Assembly (NCBI RefSeq): GCF_000182925.2
Contig: NC_026505.1
Coordinates: 2,356,001 to 2,420,000, forward strand
Source of the DNA: Neurospora crassa OR74A
Lineage: Eukaryota; Ascomycota; Sordariomycetes; Sordariales; Sordariaceae
Length of the DNA: 64,000 nt
Reading direction: 5' to 3'
Positions 46,301-57,327 of the stretch are shown one piece after another (position 1 is the stretch's first letter; every line of letters begins with the position of its first letter). The position numbers and the translations under genes are program-made. The notes under the pieces are model-generated. The model saw nothing but the letters and a program-made list of their open reading frames with translations, did not search any database and had not been told where the DNA came from.

Positions 46301-47176
46301 CGCTTGAAGAAGCCTTGGAAGGATAGGAGATCGCGGAAGGCAGGAGGACCATCTGCACAGCAATCTTATGGCGCAGTGTCTCAGGATACCGGGCCAAGTC
46401 GCAATAATGGTTCAGAAGGCAGGTCTAGCAAGAGGGACGATTTTCTGAGCGTGGGCACGGAGCGATCATCCCACACGACAACGCCAACACTGTCGCGACA
46501 AAACTCATCAATCTTAAAAAGCTCTACCGCCAGAAAGTTCACCAGCTCACTGGTCCCGGAAACAAGGATAACCAGTGATGACACAGGACCACAGATTATG
46601 TTTGCAGAAGATCAGGCTCGCCCCGGGATATCACGTCGGTCCACACCGGGGACCACTGCACTTCTTTCAAGCAAACAACCCGCCAGAAATACAATTGGTG
46701 ACGGCAACGGAGGAGGTCCTAGAACGGTCTGCTTTGTTGAGCCTCGCTACGATGGGGCTTCATCGTCCCCAGACAAGTCAAGAGCAAACTCCCCGGCAAG
46801 GACTGGAATTGGCAGCGGCAGTGGTGATGTCCTGCTTGACATACCCGAGCTACTCTCTTCATACAGACTTCAGCAACAGCAGCAACAGGACGATGATGCC
46901 GCTGAAGCTGGCTCGAGCTATTCTACCCAAGGGCTTCCGCTCTCCTTTAACGACCTCCCAAGCCGGGCGCAGCATCTGATTTTGAACGAGCTGATGCGGC
47001 AGAATAGCGCGGACACGGCAGTCCTCTTTACCACGCTCCCGGTACCTGAGGAAAACACTTGTCAAAGTGAGGAGGCAAGTTTGACGTACCTGTTCGATGT
47101 TGAGGTGCTTTGCAATGGGTTACCGCCCATGTTGCTGGTTTTGAGTAACAATATGACGGTTACTGTGAGCCTCTGA
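43318..47176 (+). CDS. VHC1: SLC12-type cation-chloride cotransporter (VHC1-like)
   Basis: Exons 43318-43462, 43524-45518 and 45573-47176 give 1247 residues. The permease core starts at once (KLGVVSGVYIPVCLNILS, then MFLRFGSILGQIG) and has about twelve hydrophobic segments, with the family motifs [20 protein letters not shown] and GIFAGASMSGDLRNPSKDIP. The cytosolic C-terminal SLC12 domain follows (RPQIILLINNPRKQTRLIQF), then a long Ser-rich tail and a terminal conserved patch (LPLSFNDLPSRAQHLILNEL, then ADTAVLFTTLPVP) typical of this family. Yeast Vhc1 resides in the vacuole membrane and moves K+ and Cl-. Intron donors are GTATGT and GTGAGT. The ATG used is the only one in frame before the first helix, so an upstream exon is possible. 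Confidence 0.93.
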
Positions 47177-47790
47177 GGCTTTTGGTGCTGGTCATTCTGT
47201 TCTCGTACCCCCGGCCAGGGCAAATGCGTCATCGGGACCAGAGTGATGGGGAATAGAAATCAGAATCACACAGTCGCACGCCCTCCATCTACCGGAAAAG
47301 AGAGTTTGTGTTTCACTATGGGCATTGTTTGTGATACCCCAAATACTTCCGTGCCTGGAACAAAGACTGAGGAGATACCTGGGTAGGTTAATTGGCAAGC
47401 GGGATTCGCACAGCCGAGACACGCAAGACAAGGCCAGATTCGGCAGTGCACTGGGTTTTTTTCTTTGTTCATTACGCTAGTTGAAGGAATTAAGGGAAGG
47501 AAGAGACATGCCGTCAGCGGAAAACTCAATCCAAGTTAAAGCCGTATTTGCTCGTACAAAGGATGATTATGCTGCCTCGCTCTTGGTTATGTAAGAAGAG
47601 TCCTTTGTCTCGCTTCGTGGTGTGGTGATTCATTCCTTCTAAGGGAACAACGATCAGACAAATCGAAAGGACAGGTTCTCTTTTGACTCTTCTCTGTTTT
47701 CTTGCCCAAAAACATTGTTGGTTGGTTTTCCGCCTTTTTTTACTTATTTCATTCCCGAAGATTCCCTTCCCAGTTGTGGCTACCTTGCTC
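47177..47790. other. Interval before the low-complexity orphan
   Basis: Contains the 3' UTR of the cotransporter and the pyrimidine-rich leader of the next gene. No separate gene is seen. Confidence 0.5.
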
Positions 47791-50700
47791 ATGATGTCGT
47801 CTCAGTCAAAGGACAACAATAGTGACCGAAAGTCGAAGAGCATCAGACTTTCTCAAAAGCTGCGTGGTCTACGGGATCTGAGACTACGAGTGTCTATCGA
47901 AGGCAAGCCTCATCTCCAGCGACGAGGGTCACTCCAGCAATCACCCCAAGAAGAGGAGGAATACCGCATCGTTCATACACCGGATAGACCTCAGCGATTC
48001 ATCTCACCCGTTGAAGCCCCTACTGAAGACGACTGTTACGACGCTCTCCGGACGTGGCATCACGCTGCAGAGCAACAAAGAAGCGAGGCCCACTTGTACG
48101 GGATTCAACAACAGAGGAGTGGTGGTGCAGGAGAACCAGGATCAACTGGCGTGGACGGAGCAACCAACGAAGACGACGACGGCGGAAGCGTGAGTCAACC
48201 AACCAACCGTTTGCTTGCTTGCTTGTTCCATCATTTCGTTTAGTAAAAAGCCCACCTGTTAAAATAAGATGTCTTCTGGAGGGGTGGCAGAAAATTCGCC
48301 GTTTGAAGGCATGACTACCTCTGCATATACATCCAATTCCAACCCGCAGAGATTTCCCATGAATTCAGTTGCCCATTACCCGGTTGCATACGTTGAATAC
48401 CTCAACAGCCAAGAATCCCCACTGACTCGGATTGAACAACAGAGAGGCAGCCCTTTCGTTCCTGACCCAAGCGATGACGCGAAAACCCCAAAGGATGAAA
48501 AGTGGTGGGCACTTGCATATGGGGAGTTCGAGGAGGTGGAAGAAATGAAACCTTTTCGTGAGTGGAAAGGAGATCATCAACAGAAGGAAACGCAGGATCA
48601 GCCAGGTACCAACACGGGGCAGATTCTCAGACAGGACACGGCCAAAGGAGGACCTCTCCAAGAGGGAGCTGCTCATTCTCATCTTTTGACTGGTACGTAC
48701 AACTGACGGGTTTTCGGACAAGTGCAAATTTCCATCAGACGGCCAAGGAGATATGAACGCTTACAGCCTTTTAGATTTCACAGGACTGCCATCCAAGACA
48801 TACAGCACGAGCGAGGCTGACGAAAATGATATTCTCAACGGGACCAACGATAGCAAGGGGGAGTACACTCCGTCCGTTTACACGCCATCTCAAAAGAGCC
48901 CTACTACTCCTACCCCTGAAATGTTTCCCGAAGCTCCCAGATGGACTTTCGGGCGCCCAACAGCCAAATCGACAACTGCAGCTCCAGAGACATTGCTCAC
49001 TCGGGATGTTCAAGGTCCTTGCGCCATCGACAGCGACAGCGAGTCCACAATTCCGCCAGGGGGCCGCTACTTTGACATCGACGAGGAGTACGACCCCAGC
49101 GGTGGCACAAGAAAGAGTTCCATCTCTTGCAAGCCGACGGCAACATCCATCTCGGACCAGCAACAGCATACCGAACAACTACCACCACCACCACCACCGC
49201 CACCAAAACCGCTGGATAATACAGGTAGAGGATTTTTGTTCCCGGGCCTTGGTTCCTCGGGCCAGGCGATGCAAACACTACACACTGAACTTTTGAAACT
49301 TGCGCACAAGCAGCATGAACAGGAAAGACAGAAACATGGGAGGGGAAGCGGGCAGAGCGGAGATAGTGGACATAGCGGAAGTACATCTAGTGCTTTCTAC
49401 AGCGCTTTTACATCTTCTCCGAGGCATGAGACGCCTGATGTAAGACCGCCCTCACGACGGGGAGAGCAGCAGCAGCAGCAAACAGATCCCAGCCAAGGAA
49501 TACATGAAATAGGAATAGAAACAGCAATCCCATCGACCCCACGCCCAAAGCCAAAGCAGACCCAACAGAAAAGACGTTATCCAATGACACCACCCCGCGG
49601 TTTATTGAAAGAACGAGGACCATATATCCTTCCTCTTTCCTCTGGCACCACCTCTTCATCACCGAGGCCACCAAAACCTCCACCGAAAACCCCCGAGACA
49701 AAGGCCGTAGCTCCCGAGCCGAAGTTTTTACTTAAGGGACTCGAATTCAGTCCTTCGCGACCAGTTCCTCCCACCCCCACCCTTACTCCCTCGAAGCCAA
49801 AGAATATCGAGAGTACGGGGATGAGAGGAGTGGGAGGACACATTGCCGGGGCAGTCAGTATCTCGTCACTTTCTTCACTCTCCTCACTTACGGGGGGTAG
49901 TGGGGTAGCGATAACGCCCCCGAGGGTTTCCTCTACGAAGCTCAAGGCTCCCCCACCTGCTCCTCCACCACCTCTAGGCGGGAACGAAGGTGGCTTGTTG
50001 GTGTTGCCAAGGACAGTGTATAACGGTAATAGCAAGGCCAAGATGCCGGTCAAAATGCCGGTTCCCGTTCCGTCGCTACTGTCGAAGTTCAACGCCAGCC
50101 ATGCATCGCCATTGGCATCAAGAGGACATGGTTCCTCTAACTCTAATCAGTTGTCGTCACAGAGTCAGGAACAGATACAGATCCAGGGGAAGGAGAGGAA
50201 ACAACATCAGCGGGGCTCCACTGAGTTTATATATCATCAGCCACGAATAAGTGATCCTTTTGTTGACTCGCCTGCGAGCGACGTGGATACACTTGAAAAC
50301 AGGTTGTCTATGGCGATGGCTAATGGGTGGTATGATGAAGGTCAAGCTAAAGCTTGGGAAAAGACGATGTCGATGATGGCTCAGACACAGAAGCCGGCCC
50401 ATGTTCAGGTGTATACACAAGGACAAGCGAAAGTTCGGATAGTGGAACGGGGAAACACACAATCACAAAAGCAAGTTCAGGGGCAGGGACAAGCTCAGGA
50501 ACCATCAGAGAACCTGGGAAAGATACCTCTACAGACGCAGACGCAGATACAACCAAAGGTTCAGGAGAAGGTCAATATGGCTTTCAGGACTCCTCCTCCT
50601 CCTACTCCTACTCCTCCGTCTCAAGCATATCAACCCCAGTCAACTCCCCAAACACCTCCTCAATTCCAAGCTTTCCAAGCCCAACCAATTCTCAGGACTC

Positions 50701-51455
50701 CCTCCCCTCGGTATCTAGTATTGTCACTCCACTCACAGTCCCACTCACAATCCCAATCCCAACACTCACAACCAGCACCATCCCCCTCACCCCTTCCCTC
50801 ACCATCCCCTTCTCTCTCCAGACCCATCTACCCAGGATCTCCTATTTCCCAGACATATGCCATCACCCCTCCACTGCCCCAGACTCATTCTCGGCCTCGA
50901 AGACCCACTCCTCCCCACCGGCACCAACCTCCTCCCCCTTCATTCCGCACACACAGTGGCCAGGGAAAAAAAGAGATGGCTGATGCCAGGGACCAAGAGC
51001 AGAAGAATAGAGAGCAGCAGCAGCAACGTCCGGTATCTGCAGGTAGTGATGGTGGTGGTGATGACTCGGATTCTAGTTCTAGTTACGAGAGTCTCCAGTT
51101 TTGGAAGAACCCGTCACCGACACCGACACCGGGTCCGACGTTGGGTCCAGGCATGACTGCCTCTGTACAGAGTAATTCCCCTAGCGGAGTCTCTAGGGGT
51201 GATCAACGACCGAGACAGCCGGGACAGGTGGTGGGACATGAAGGACGGGGGCGCTATGAGTTTCAGGAAGGTGATGATGGAGAAGAAGAAGAAAAAGACT
51301 CTACAGCGGTGGTTGCAACCGAGAGTGAAACTACAGGGACTACTGGGAGGGGTGTCACCGTCGGTATGGTGATGGATGATTACGCGGATATCATTGATCA
51401 GTATGCTGGAGGGTGGAGGGAAACGATGTTTTTCGGGGAGCTGGAGGAGGAGTAG
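47791..51455 (+). CDS. Large Pro/Gln/Ser-rich orphan protein
   Basis: Exons 47791-48189, 48269-48692 and 48739-51455 give 1179 residues. The N-terminus is basic (KSIRLSQKLRGLRDLRLRV). The rest is mostly low complexity: a Pro-rich patch (PPPPPPPPKPL), several PPKPPPKTPE-like segments, a long Gln-rich zone, a SQSQSQHSQPAPSPSPLPSP stretch, and a folded-looking acidic end (GMVMDDYADIIDQYAGGWRE). No known domain is visible. Intron 1 is phase 0 and intron 2 phase 1; the acceptor of intron 1 directly precedes an ATG, so 48269 could also be an alternative start. Poly-Pro and Gln tracts suggest a scaffold (SH3/WW-binding) or regulatory protein. The conserved-looking C-terminal 30 residues are the best handle for homology. 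Confidence 0.7.
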
Positions 51456-52495
51456 TAGTCTAGTACCTAAATAAGTAAGACAGGCCGCCTGCCTGACTGG
51501 GAAGTTACACGTCTAGTTGTGTGGCGGTGGGAATTGAATGGTTGGATGATGTTGTATGTATTTGATTGTGTTCAAGCGTTATATGTGGGCAAGAAGGAGG
51601 TGGGTGGAGGAAATAATAATGATAACCGTTGCTGCTAACTTGGGGTAAAATGTATTTCATGCATGGACATCAAGAATCACAGACATTTATTTGGTGGATG
51701 GAAATGGCATATATGACAGACAACGGCAAGGGTTTGTGATGCCACGGAAGCCTTTGACGAGTGTCCTCTGATATCATGCTTTTTCCCTGTCCCCTTCAAG
51801 GTTCTCAAGACTAGAAGATAGGCCTATAAGACTAAAAAAAACACTTGATAGAAGGCCGAAATCTGTTCTCTATAACCGGTAAAGCTTTTGACTTTTTGTT
51901 GTACCAGACTAACAAATGAATAAGCCAGGGCTGAAATGTACCCAGTAATTCTAAAGTGATTACATTCAAATTAAAACAAACAGCAGGAAAAAGAAGGTTC
52001 CCAAATATATTAACAATCGAAGCCAGCCTAGCCTTGTGCTAACAAAAACAAGAAAAGAAAGAAAAAGCATTTCTTTTTTTTCGGTTGGTAAGTCGGGCTG
52101 GCTAAGAATTGAAGTAAACTGGAATGGAATCATGACGCCGTTAAAAACTCTCTAAAAGTGGTGGTTAAGTCCCTGAGACCTATGTGCCAAAGTTGTGTGC
52201 TGTCTGTCTGTTGCGCTGCCGCCTTCTGCCGCCTGCCTGACTGCTTGCCCATTTCATGTCCTTGTCCGTCCTCTTGTCATGGTTTCGACGTATATAAGAC
52301 CGGCCGGCAAAAAAGCCCCTGTTCAGCCTTGTTTCCCTGCTTCCTTCAACTTCCTTCTTCCTCCAATCGCGTGATGACGGGTTTTCCCAGCTTCGTACAT
52401 GACTTTGACACCGAACAATGCCCGTGGCCTTGAGCTCCAAGATAAAATAAAAAAGAACAACACGCCTGAAAAGACAGCTCCTTCGTGAAGGCGTA
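51456..52495. other. Convergent interval, about 1 kb
   Basis: Between the low-complexity orphan and the B56 gene. It is relatively AT-rich around 51640-52080 with several A-runs. A TATATAAG occurs at about 52289 on the plus strand but leads to no gene. No RNA gene was recognised. Confidence 0.45.
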
Positions 52496-54751
52496 TTACC
52501 GACTTCTGGATGAACCTACTGAGCTTTGCCTCTCGTGCATCCCGGGTCGTCGCTCCCTTCTATCACCATCCTGCAACTTCAAAGAATCCAGCCTCTTTTG
52601 ATTATCCTCTGTACCGTCTACTTCTTCTAGGCGAGGCAGCGGGTGGACAGTGGTGCGAGCTGGGATAGAGCTGGTGCCATTGGATGTTCCACTTTCTACT
52701 TTCCTCTGCTTCGCGAGTTCTTCGAGTCGAGCCCATTTGCTCTGGCGATGAGCTTCCCTTGCAGGGGCGTTGCTTTGGTTTTCCGTGTACTCGTGGGAGC
52801 AATCATCGAATAGCTGCGGGTTGATTTCCATAAATAGCTTCATAGCGTTATATACCATGCCGTGGATGGTTCTATTTTCGGTTAGTCGTGATACCTCAAA
52901 ATATGTGATGTTGTTCAAACACGTACCTATTCCAATGTCCCTTGGAGTTTTCGTAGAGAGGAGCGAACATGATGGGGAGAATGATCTCGACATTGTCGCT
53001 CACGAGATTGCAGAAGTACTCGTTGTTCCAGAAATACAAAGCTCTCTCGGCGACCTGGAAGTGCGGGCTGGCAACCGATTTGGCGAGCTGATGGAACAGA
53101 GGTTCTTGGACCTTGGCGAACTCAGCCGGGTCCATGACCTCGAAGATGTCTTCAACCTCGTTGAGAAACATGACCTCCTTGGTGCTGTTGACCTTGGGCC
53201 AATAACGGAGAAGTCCGAGAACAACCTGAGACAAATGTTAGCTTATGGTGGGGTCGCAAAAGACGGGGTGTGTCACATGCCTCTTCTGTCAAGGAAGCAT
53301 CCTTCTCCAGGAACTGCACGATGCAGTACGCCAATTGGGGATGGTACATGCTCAGACTCTTGACCTTGTGAAGAGGAAGCAATACTCTGGTAAGGAAAAG
53401 CTTGTGCTCCTCCTTGAGAGGGAGCGCAAAACCGTTGATGATTGACCCAAGAATTTCGAGCAGTTCGGCAATACCATTGAATCTTTCAGTTTCGTACGTG
53501 AACTGGAAAAAGACGTTGTTGATAGAGCGGCGGATGAAGGACCTCAGGTTGAGGAACTTGCCGTAGATACGATGCAGAGTCGTCTTTAAAAAGTCCCGTT
53601 CTCTGGGGTCCTCGGAGTCGAAGAGCTCGAGTAGCTGAAGAACGAAGCTATGATCGATATACGCCTTGGCAATATTGGTGTTGAAATCTTGACTTTCAAT
53701 GAACCGGAGGAAGAACTCATAGACAACTTGAATATGCGGCCAGGCAACCTCCAGGACCGGTTCATCCTCTTCGGGATCGAAAGCTTCACCCTGCGGGTTC
53801 ATGGGAGGAGGAATTGGGCGGAATAAGTTCTTTGCAAACATCTCAACCACACGCGGATACATTGGCTCAGTGATGACTTGCCGGTTATTAGCGACATAAT
53901 CCAGCAGCTCGTGAAGGGCCAATCGCTTGATCTCCTTGGACTTCATGTCGGCGCTCGCATCATTGAAGTCAAAGATGACGTTGCACTGCTCGATCTTCTT
54001 CATGAACAGATCCTGGCGGTGATTGGGGGCCACCTCATGGAAGCCCGGGAGCTTCTCGAGCTCGCGATGGGCTGAGATGTCGAACCGCGACGAGTTCTGC
54101 CTCTTTGGCGTCCTGAGCCCTTCCAGGACGTCTTTGGGGGTCTGGTGTAAACGGTCAAACATAAGCGACTTTTGTCCGGCTTTTGGAGGAGCGAGATCGT
54201 GCGGCATCGTTTCCGCGGCGCCGGGAGGTGGGACATGCTACGACAACCAATCGTTAGTATTTCCATGGTCCAGGTACGGCAGTCCAAGGAGCTTCTTACC
54301 GGCGCGCTGGGGCTGATTATAACGGTAGGAGGAAGGGTGCCGTGACGGACAGGGGTGCTGCCGCCGTTGGCGCCCTGTTGCTGCCCCCCGATACTGCTGA
54401 ATCTATCCGCTGCGCCAGGGTTCGAGTTGCCGCCTTGAGGGCCGAGCATGGAATTGCCGTGGTCGCCATGGGCCGCATTGTTAGGCGGCAATGGCTTGTT
54501 ACGGCTGTCATTTACAAGTGTCGACGTAGACGATGAAGGGGTGAGAACGGGCGACTGGGTGGCCTCGCGAGAGCCTTGTGAGTTGGGGGAAGCTGTTCCG
54601 TCCTTCGCATCCTTATTCTTCTTGGACTTGGAATCCTTGTCCTTCGTCCTCGAGAGCTAGCACGACGGTGTAGCATTAGCGATCCGTTCCAACGGGACAG
54701 CTTACAGAAGACCTAGGGTTGACTTACGACTCTCTGGCTGAACCGCTTCAT
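52496..54751 (-). CDS. RTS1: PP2A regulatory subunit B56 (B', RTS1/PAR1 type)
   Basis: Five minus-strand exons (54751-54728, 54656-54300, 54237-53281, 53225-52927, 52871-52496) give 670 residues. A basic, Ser-rich N-terminus ([20 protein letters not shown]) precedes the B56 HEAT-like domain: [60 protein letters not shown] and [16 protein letters not shown]56 recruits PP2A to substrates bearing LxxIxE motifs; in yeast Rts1 acts in stress response and septum/centromere control. The intron between SLTEE and VVLGLLRYW starts with GC, not GT (GAG then GCATGT), giving a GC-AG intron of 55 bases. The C-terminal tail is hydrophilic. Exon 1 has only eight codons. The gene is divergent from TFIIIC tau95. 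Confidence 0.93.
53226..53280 (-). other. GC-AG intron in the B56 gene
   Basis: The only splice that joins SLTEE to VVLGLLRYW in frame, as B56 proteins require, uses donor GCATGT after GAG and an acceptor CTCAG. A GT at the nearby GTGACA would shift the frame. GC-AG introns are a minor class in fungi and are spliced by the U2 spliceosome. Confidence 0.75.
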
Positions 54752-57327
54752 CTTTGAGGACAACAGTTTCTCTGCCTGTGGGGCGAGTGAAGGCTGCCCG
54801 ACCTGAAGGTGGAGGGGTAATGAGGGCGCGGCGATAGTCTGATAGCTGCTGTATACGAAAAGGGGGTGGCTAGCCAAAGGCTAGGATGTGTGCCGAACAG
54901 CTCGCGGGTTTGAGACTGCGATGCCAACGGGCGGCCGGTCGCGGACTTGCTTCACCGAAAGCTCTACGTCCCGCCTGGATGTCGAAGAGGAGGGGTGCAG
55001 TGCGTCAGAGCGAACTTCCGACCACAAGCCCGACTGTGGCTGGCAGTATAAATGGGAACGACGCCGCGTTGGATGATGGCGAGGCCACGGCGTGTCAATC
55101 GACTTTGTGTAGTTGCCCGACGGCCGATTGAATGGTAACCTTGGTAGGATAGTTAATGCTAGGGGTGTCGGCGACGGGAGTCGGGGGAGCGCGCTCTCTC
55201 GATGGTGGCAGAGGCAACGGCTACAGCAGCAGTAGCAGGGTGAAATGCTCTGAGGGCGCACGGCGAACTGGCGGAGTAACGGAATCAAAGCCGCGCGGGA
55301 TCGGATGACAAGTCAAGGTGACGACAACAAGCGCAGGGTGTCTCGTCGACGGCGGGCGTGCTGGCGTGGTAGGTGTTGCTGTAGGGACGTTGCCGGATGG
55401 GAGTTGGGAATTGGTGCTTCCAAGTCCAGTGTGTGTTTTGGGACCTTTGGGGGGGGGGGGGGGGAGGGGGGGATGAAGCGAATGCCAGAGAGAGGGACGA
55501 ACTTGCTGGTTCGATGGAGGTGCGAGACGGGACTCTTGAGAGTAGGTAGGGTGCTGTTAAAGAATCAGGTAGCGCCAGCACCAATCCGCTAAACAAGCCA
55601 GAAGTGGAAGTCTGGGTGGTAGATCTGCCCAGTGAGTGTAGGCCCAGATGAGCCAGGCCCAGGATGTTGCTGCGGGGCTGGACGGGATGCAATCGCGGGA
55701 CCCAAAGCCGAGTGTGAGGGTGCCAGGTGCCAGGTGATGTGGCTGTTTGTCCAATGGTCCAGTCCCTTGTCGCTTCCACTCTTCGTTGGTGGTGAGTGTA
55801 CACTAGAGGTACAACGCGGAGTCGAAGCCGAGCTGTGTGAGAAATTCCCTTCGGACGCTGGAGCTGCTCACTCGGCTGCGTCAACTCGCTTCCAACTTTG
55901 TTAGGTTCACTAGAGGTATGTTGGGTTGTTGGAGGTCCGAGCGGTGTGTTTTGTGGCTGTCAACTACCTGCCTAGGCTCCTAGGTTAGGTAAGGTACGGT
56001 ACCTAAGGTAGTCAGGTACCGACGTAGCAAAGTCGTGGACAGACGCAAAAGCTTGTAAATGAATGGGAAGGTGATGATCGCCTAAAAAGACCCCGGACGG
56101 AACCTTGAATCAGGTTTTACTAAGGGACGGTCTTGTACGAAGCTTCAAAGAGGTGTAACAGCAGCTACCTCTATAGGGACGGTTGTTGTTACCATGTCCT
56201 TGACAATTACATGCAGAGTGAAGACGGGCTCGAGGCTGAAACGGCAAAGAGAACACTGCACTTTCTTTCCTCTGTTGTAGCTCGGTTTCGCAAAGTGCCC
56301 GAGCAGATTCCCTGAAGTAGTAGCGCCCAAGGGGAAGCTGATCTAGATACGCCGGCGCGCTTATTACGGCCTGGAGATGATCACCCGAACAGGGCGAAAG
56401 GACGTCCAGGGAATGGAAATGGGATGGCGAGGCTGAAATGTTATTCCGTTGCTGGTGTGCCGTGGAAGCGGATGTCACCAGGCAATTCAAGAGTTGTGTA
56501 GGTAGGCTGCGCTATCGCTGTACTAACTTTACGTACATAGAAAACGCTAGGGGAAATAATAGGCCAGCGATAGAGATCAAGCACAACAGGTCCCCTCTAG
56601 GGGAGGTATACTGCGGTAGTCTTAACCGATGTGTCCATGCTTGGAGGTGGCCCCGAGCCCCAGTCTTGGTAATTACAGGTGTCAATGATCTCCACTCGAA
56701 TGAACTGCAGGCGTTCATTTAGCGCCATGCAGGGTGTCTTGGGCCCATTTCCAGTGCTCCCCACAGGTTCTTCCTTTTTCAAGCCTCATTTGCTTGCTTC
56801 AGTGTTTCTGTGGTCAGATGGTATGAATCAACGAGCGTCAGTCTTTGTATTTCTAAGGTTTGGTTGGCAATGAATATCTCAGGCTCGTTTGATGGCTAAA
56901 AGGAAAGAGCGAATCATGTTACCTACCCAATACAACCGCGTTACGGCATAGTAACCACCTATGCAGGGCATGCACAAAGGCAAGAGCAATTACATACCTA
57001 CTGCCGCAAGTTCGTAACATGGAACCTAGCACTGCAGTTCCGACTTCAAGTTCCGTCATCTCACTTGGCTGGAACTGGAGGTACCATGTACTTTCTCAAC
57101 CATGCGCACTGTCTCGCAAAACAATTTCGCCGCGCAAACCCATGCAATTTCAACCTGCCTGCAATAATCCTCACTGTGCAACTCCATTTATTGACATCGT
57201 CAAAAAACAATTCAGACTCCAATTGAACATCACGGCCACGATGCTGATGAAGCGACAACGACACTAAACCTGTGATCCTTGCAGCGCTTACGGGCAATCA
57301 TCAGTCGCAATACCAAACTTCAATCAT
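54752..57327. other. 2.6-kb divergent interval between B56 and TFIIIC tau95
   Basis: The B56-proximal half is GC-rich and holds a long G tract at 55449-55472. TACC/GGTA-type palindromic strings occur around 55978-56030. The remaining ORFs are short and not recognisable. It should contain both promoters and the B56 leader. Confidence 0.45.
55449..55472 (+). repeat. Long G tract (16 G, A, 7 G)
   Basis: A homopurine run of 16 G interrupted by one A and 7 more G, about 700 bases upstream of the B56 ATG. It could form G-quadruplex structure on the plus strand. Homopolymers of this length are prone to sequencing length error. Confidence 0.85.

Noticed and set aside
50354-50983. 209-codon alternative plus-strand ORF inside the low-complexity orphan
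   Set aside because: Simple repeats keep more than one frame open; it is Ser/Thr/Pro-rich with no independent signals.
52280-52300. TATATAAG promoter-like element
   Set aside because: It faces no gene on the plus strand and lies in the 3' region of the convergent pair; probably chance in AT-rich DNA.
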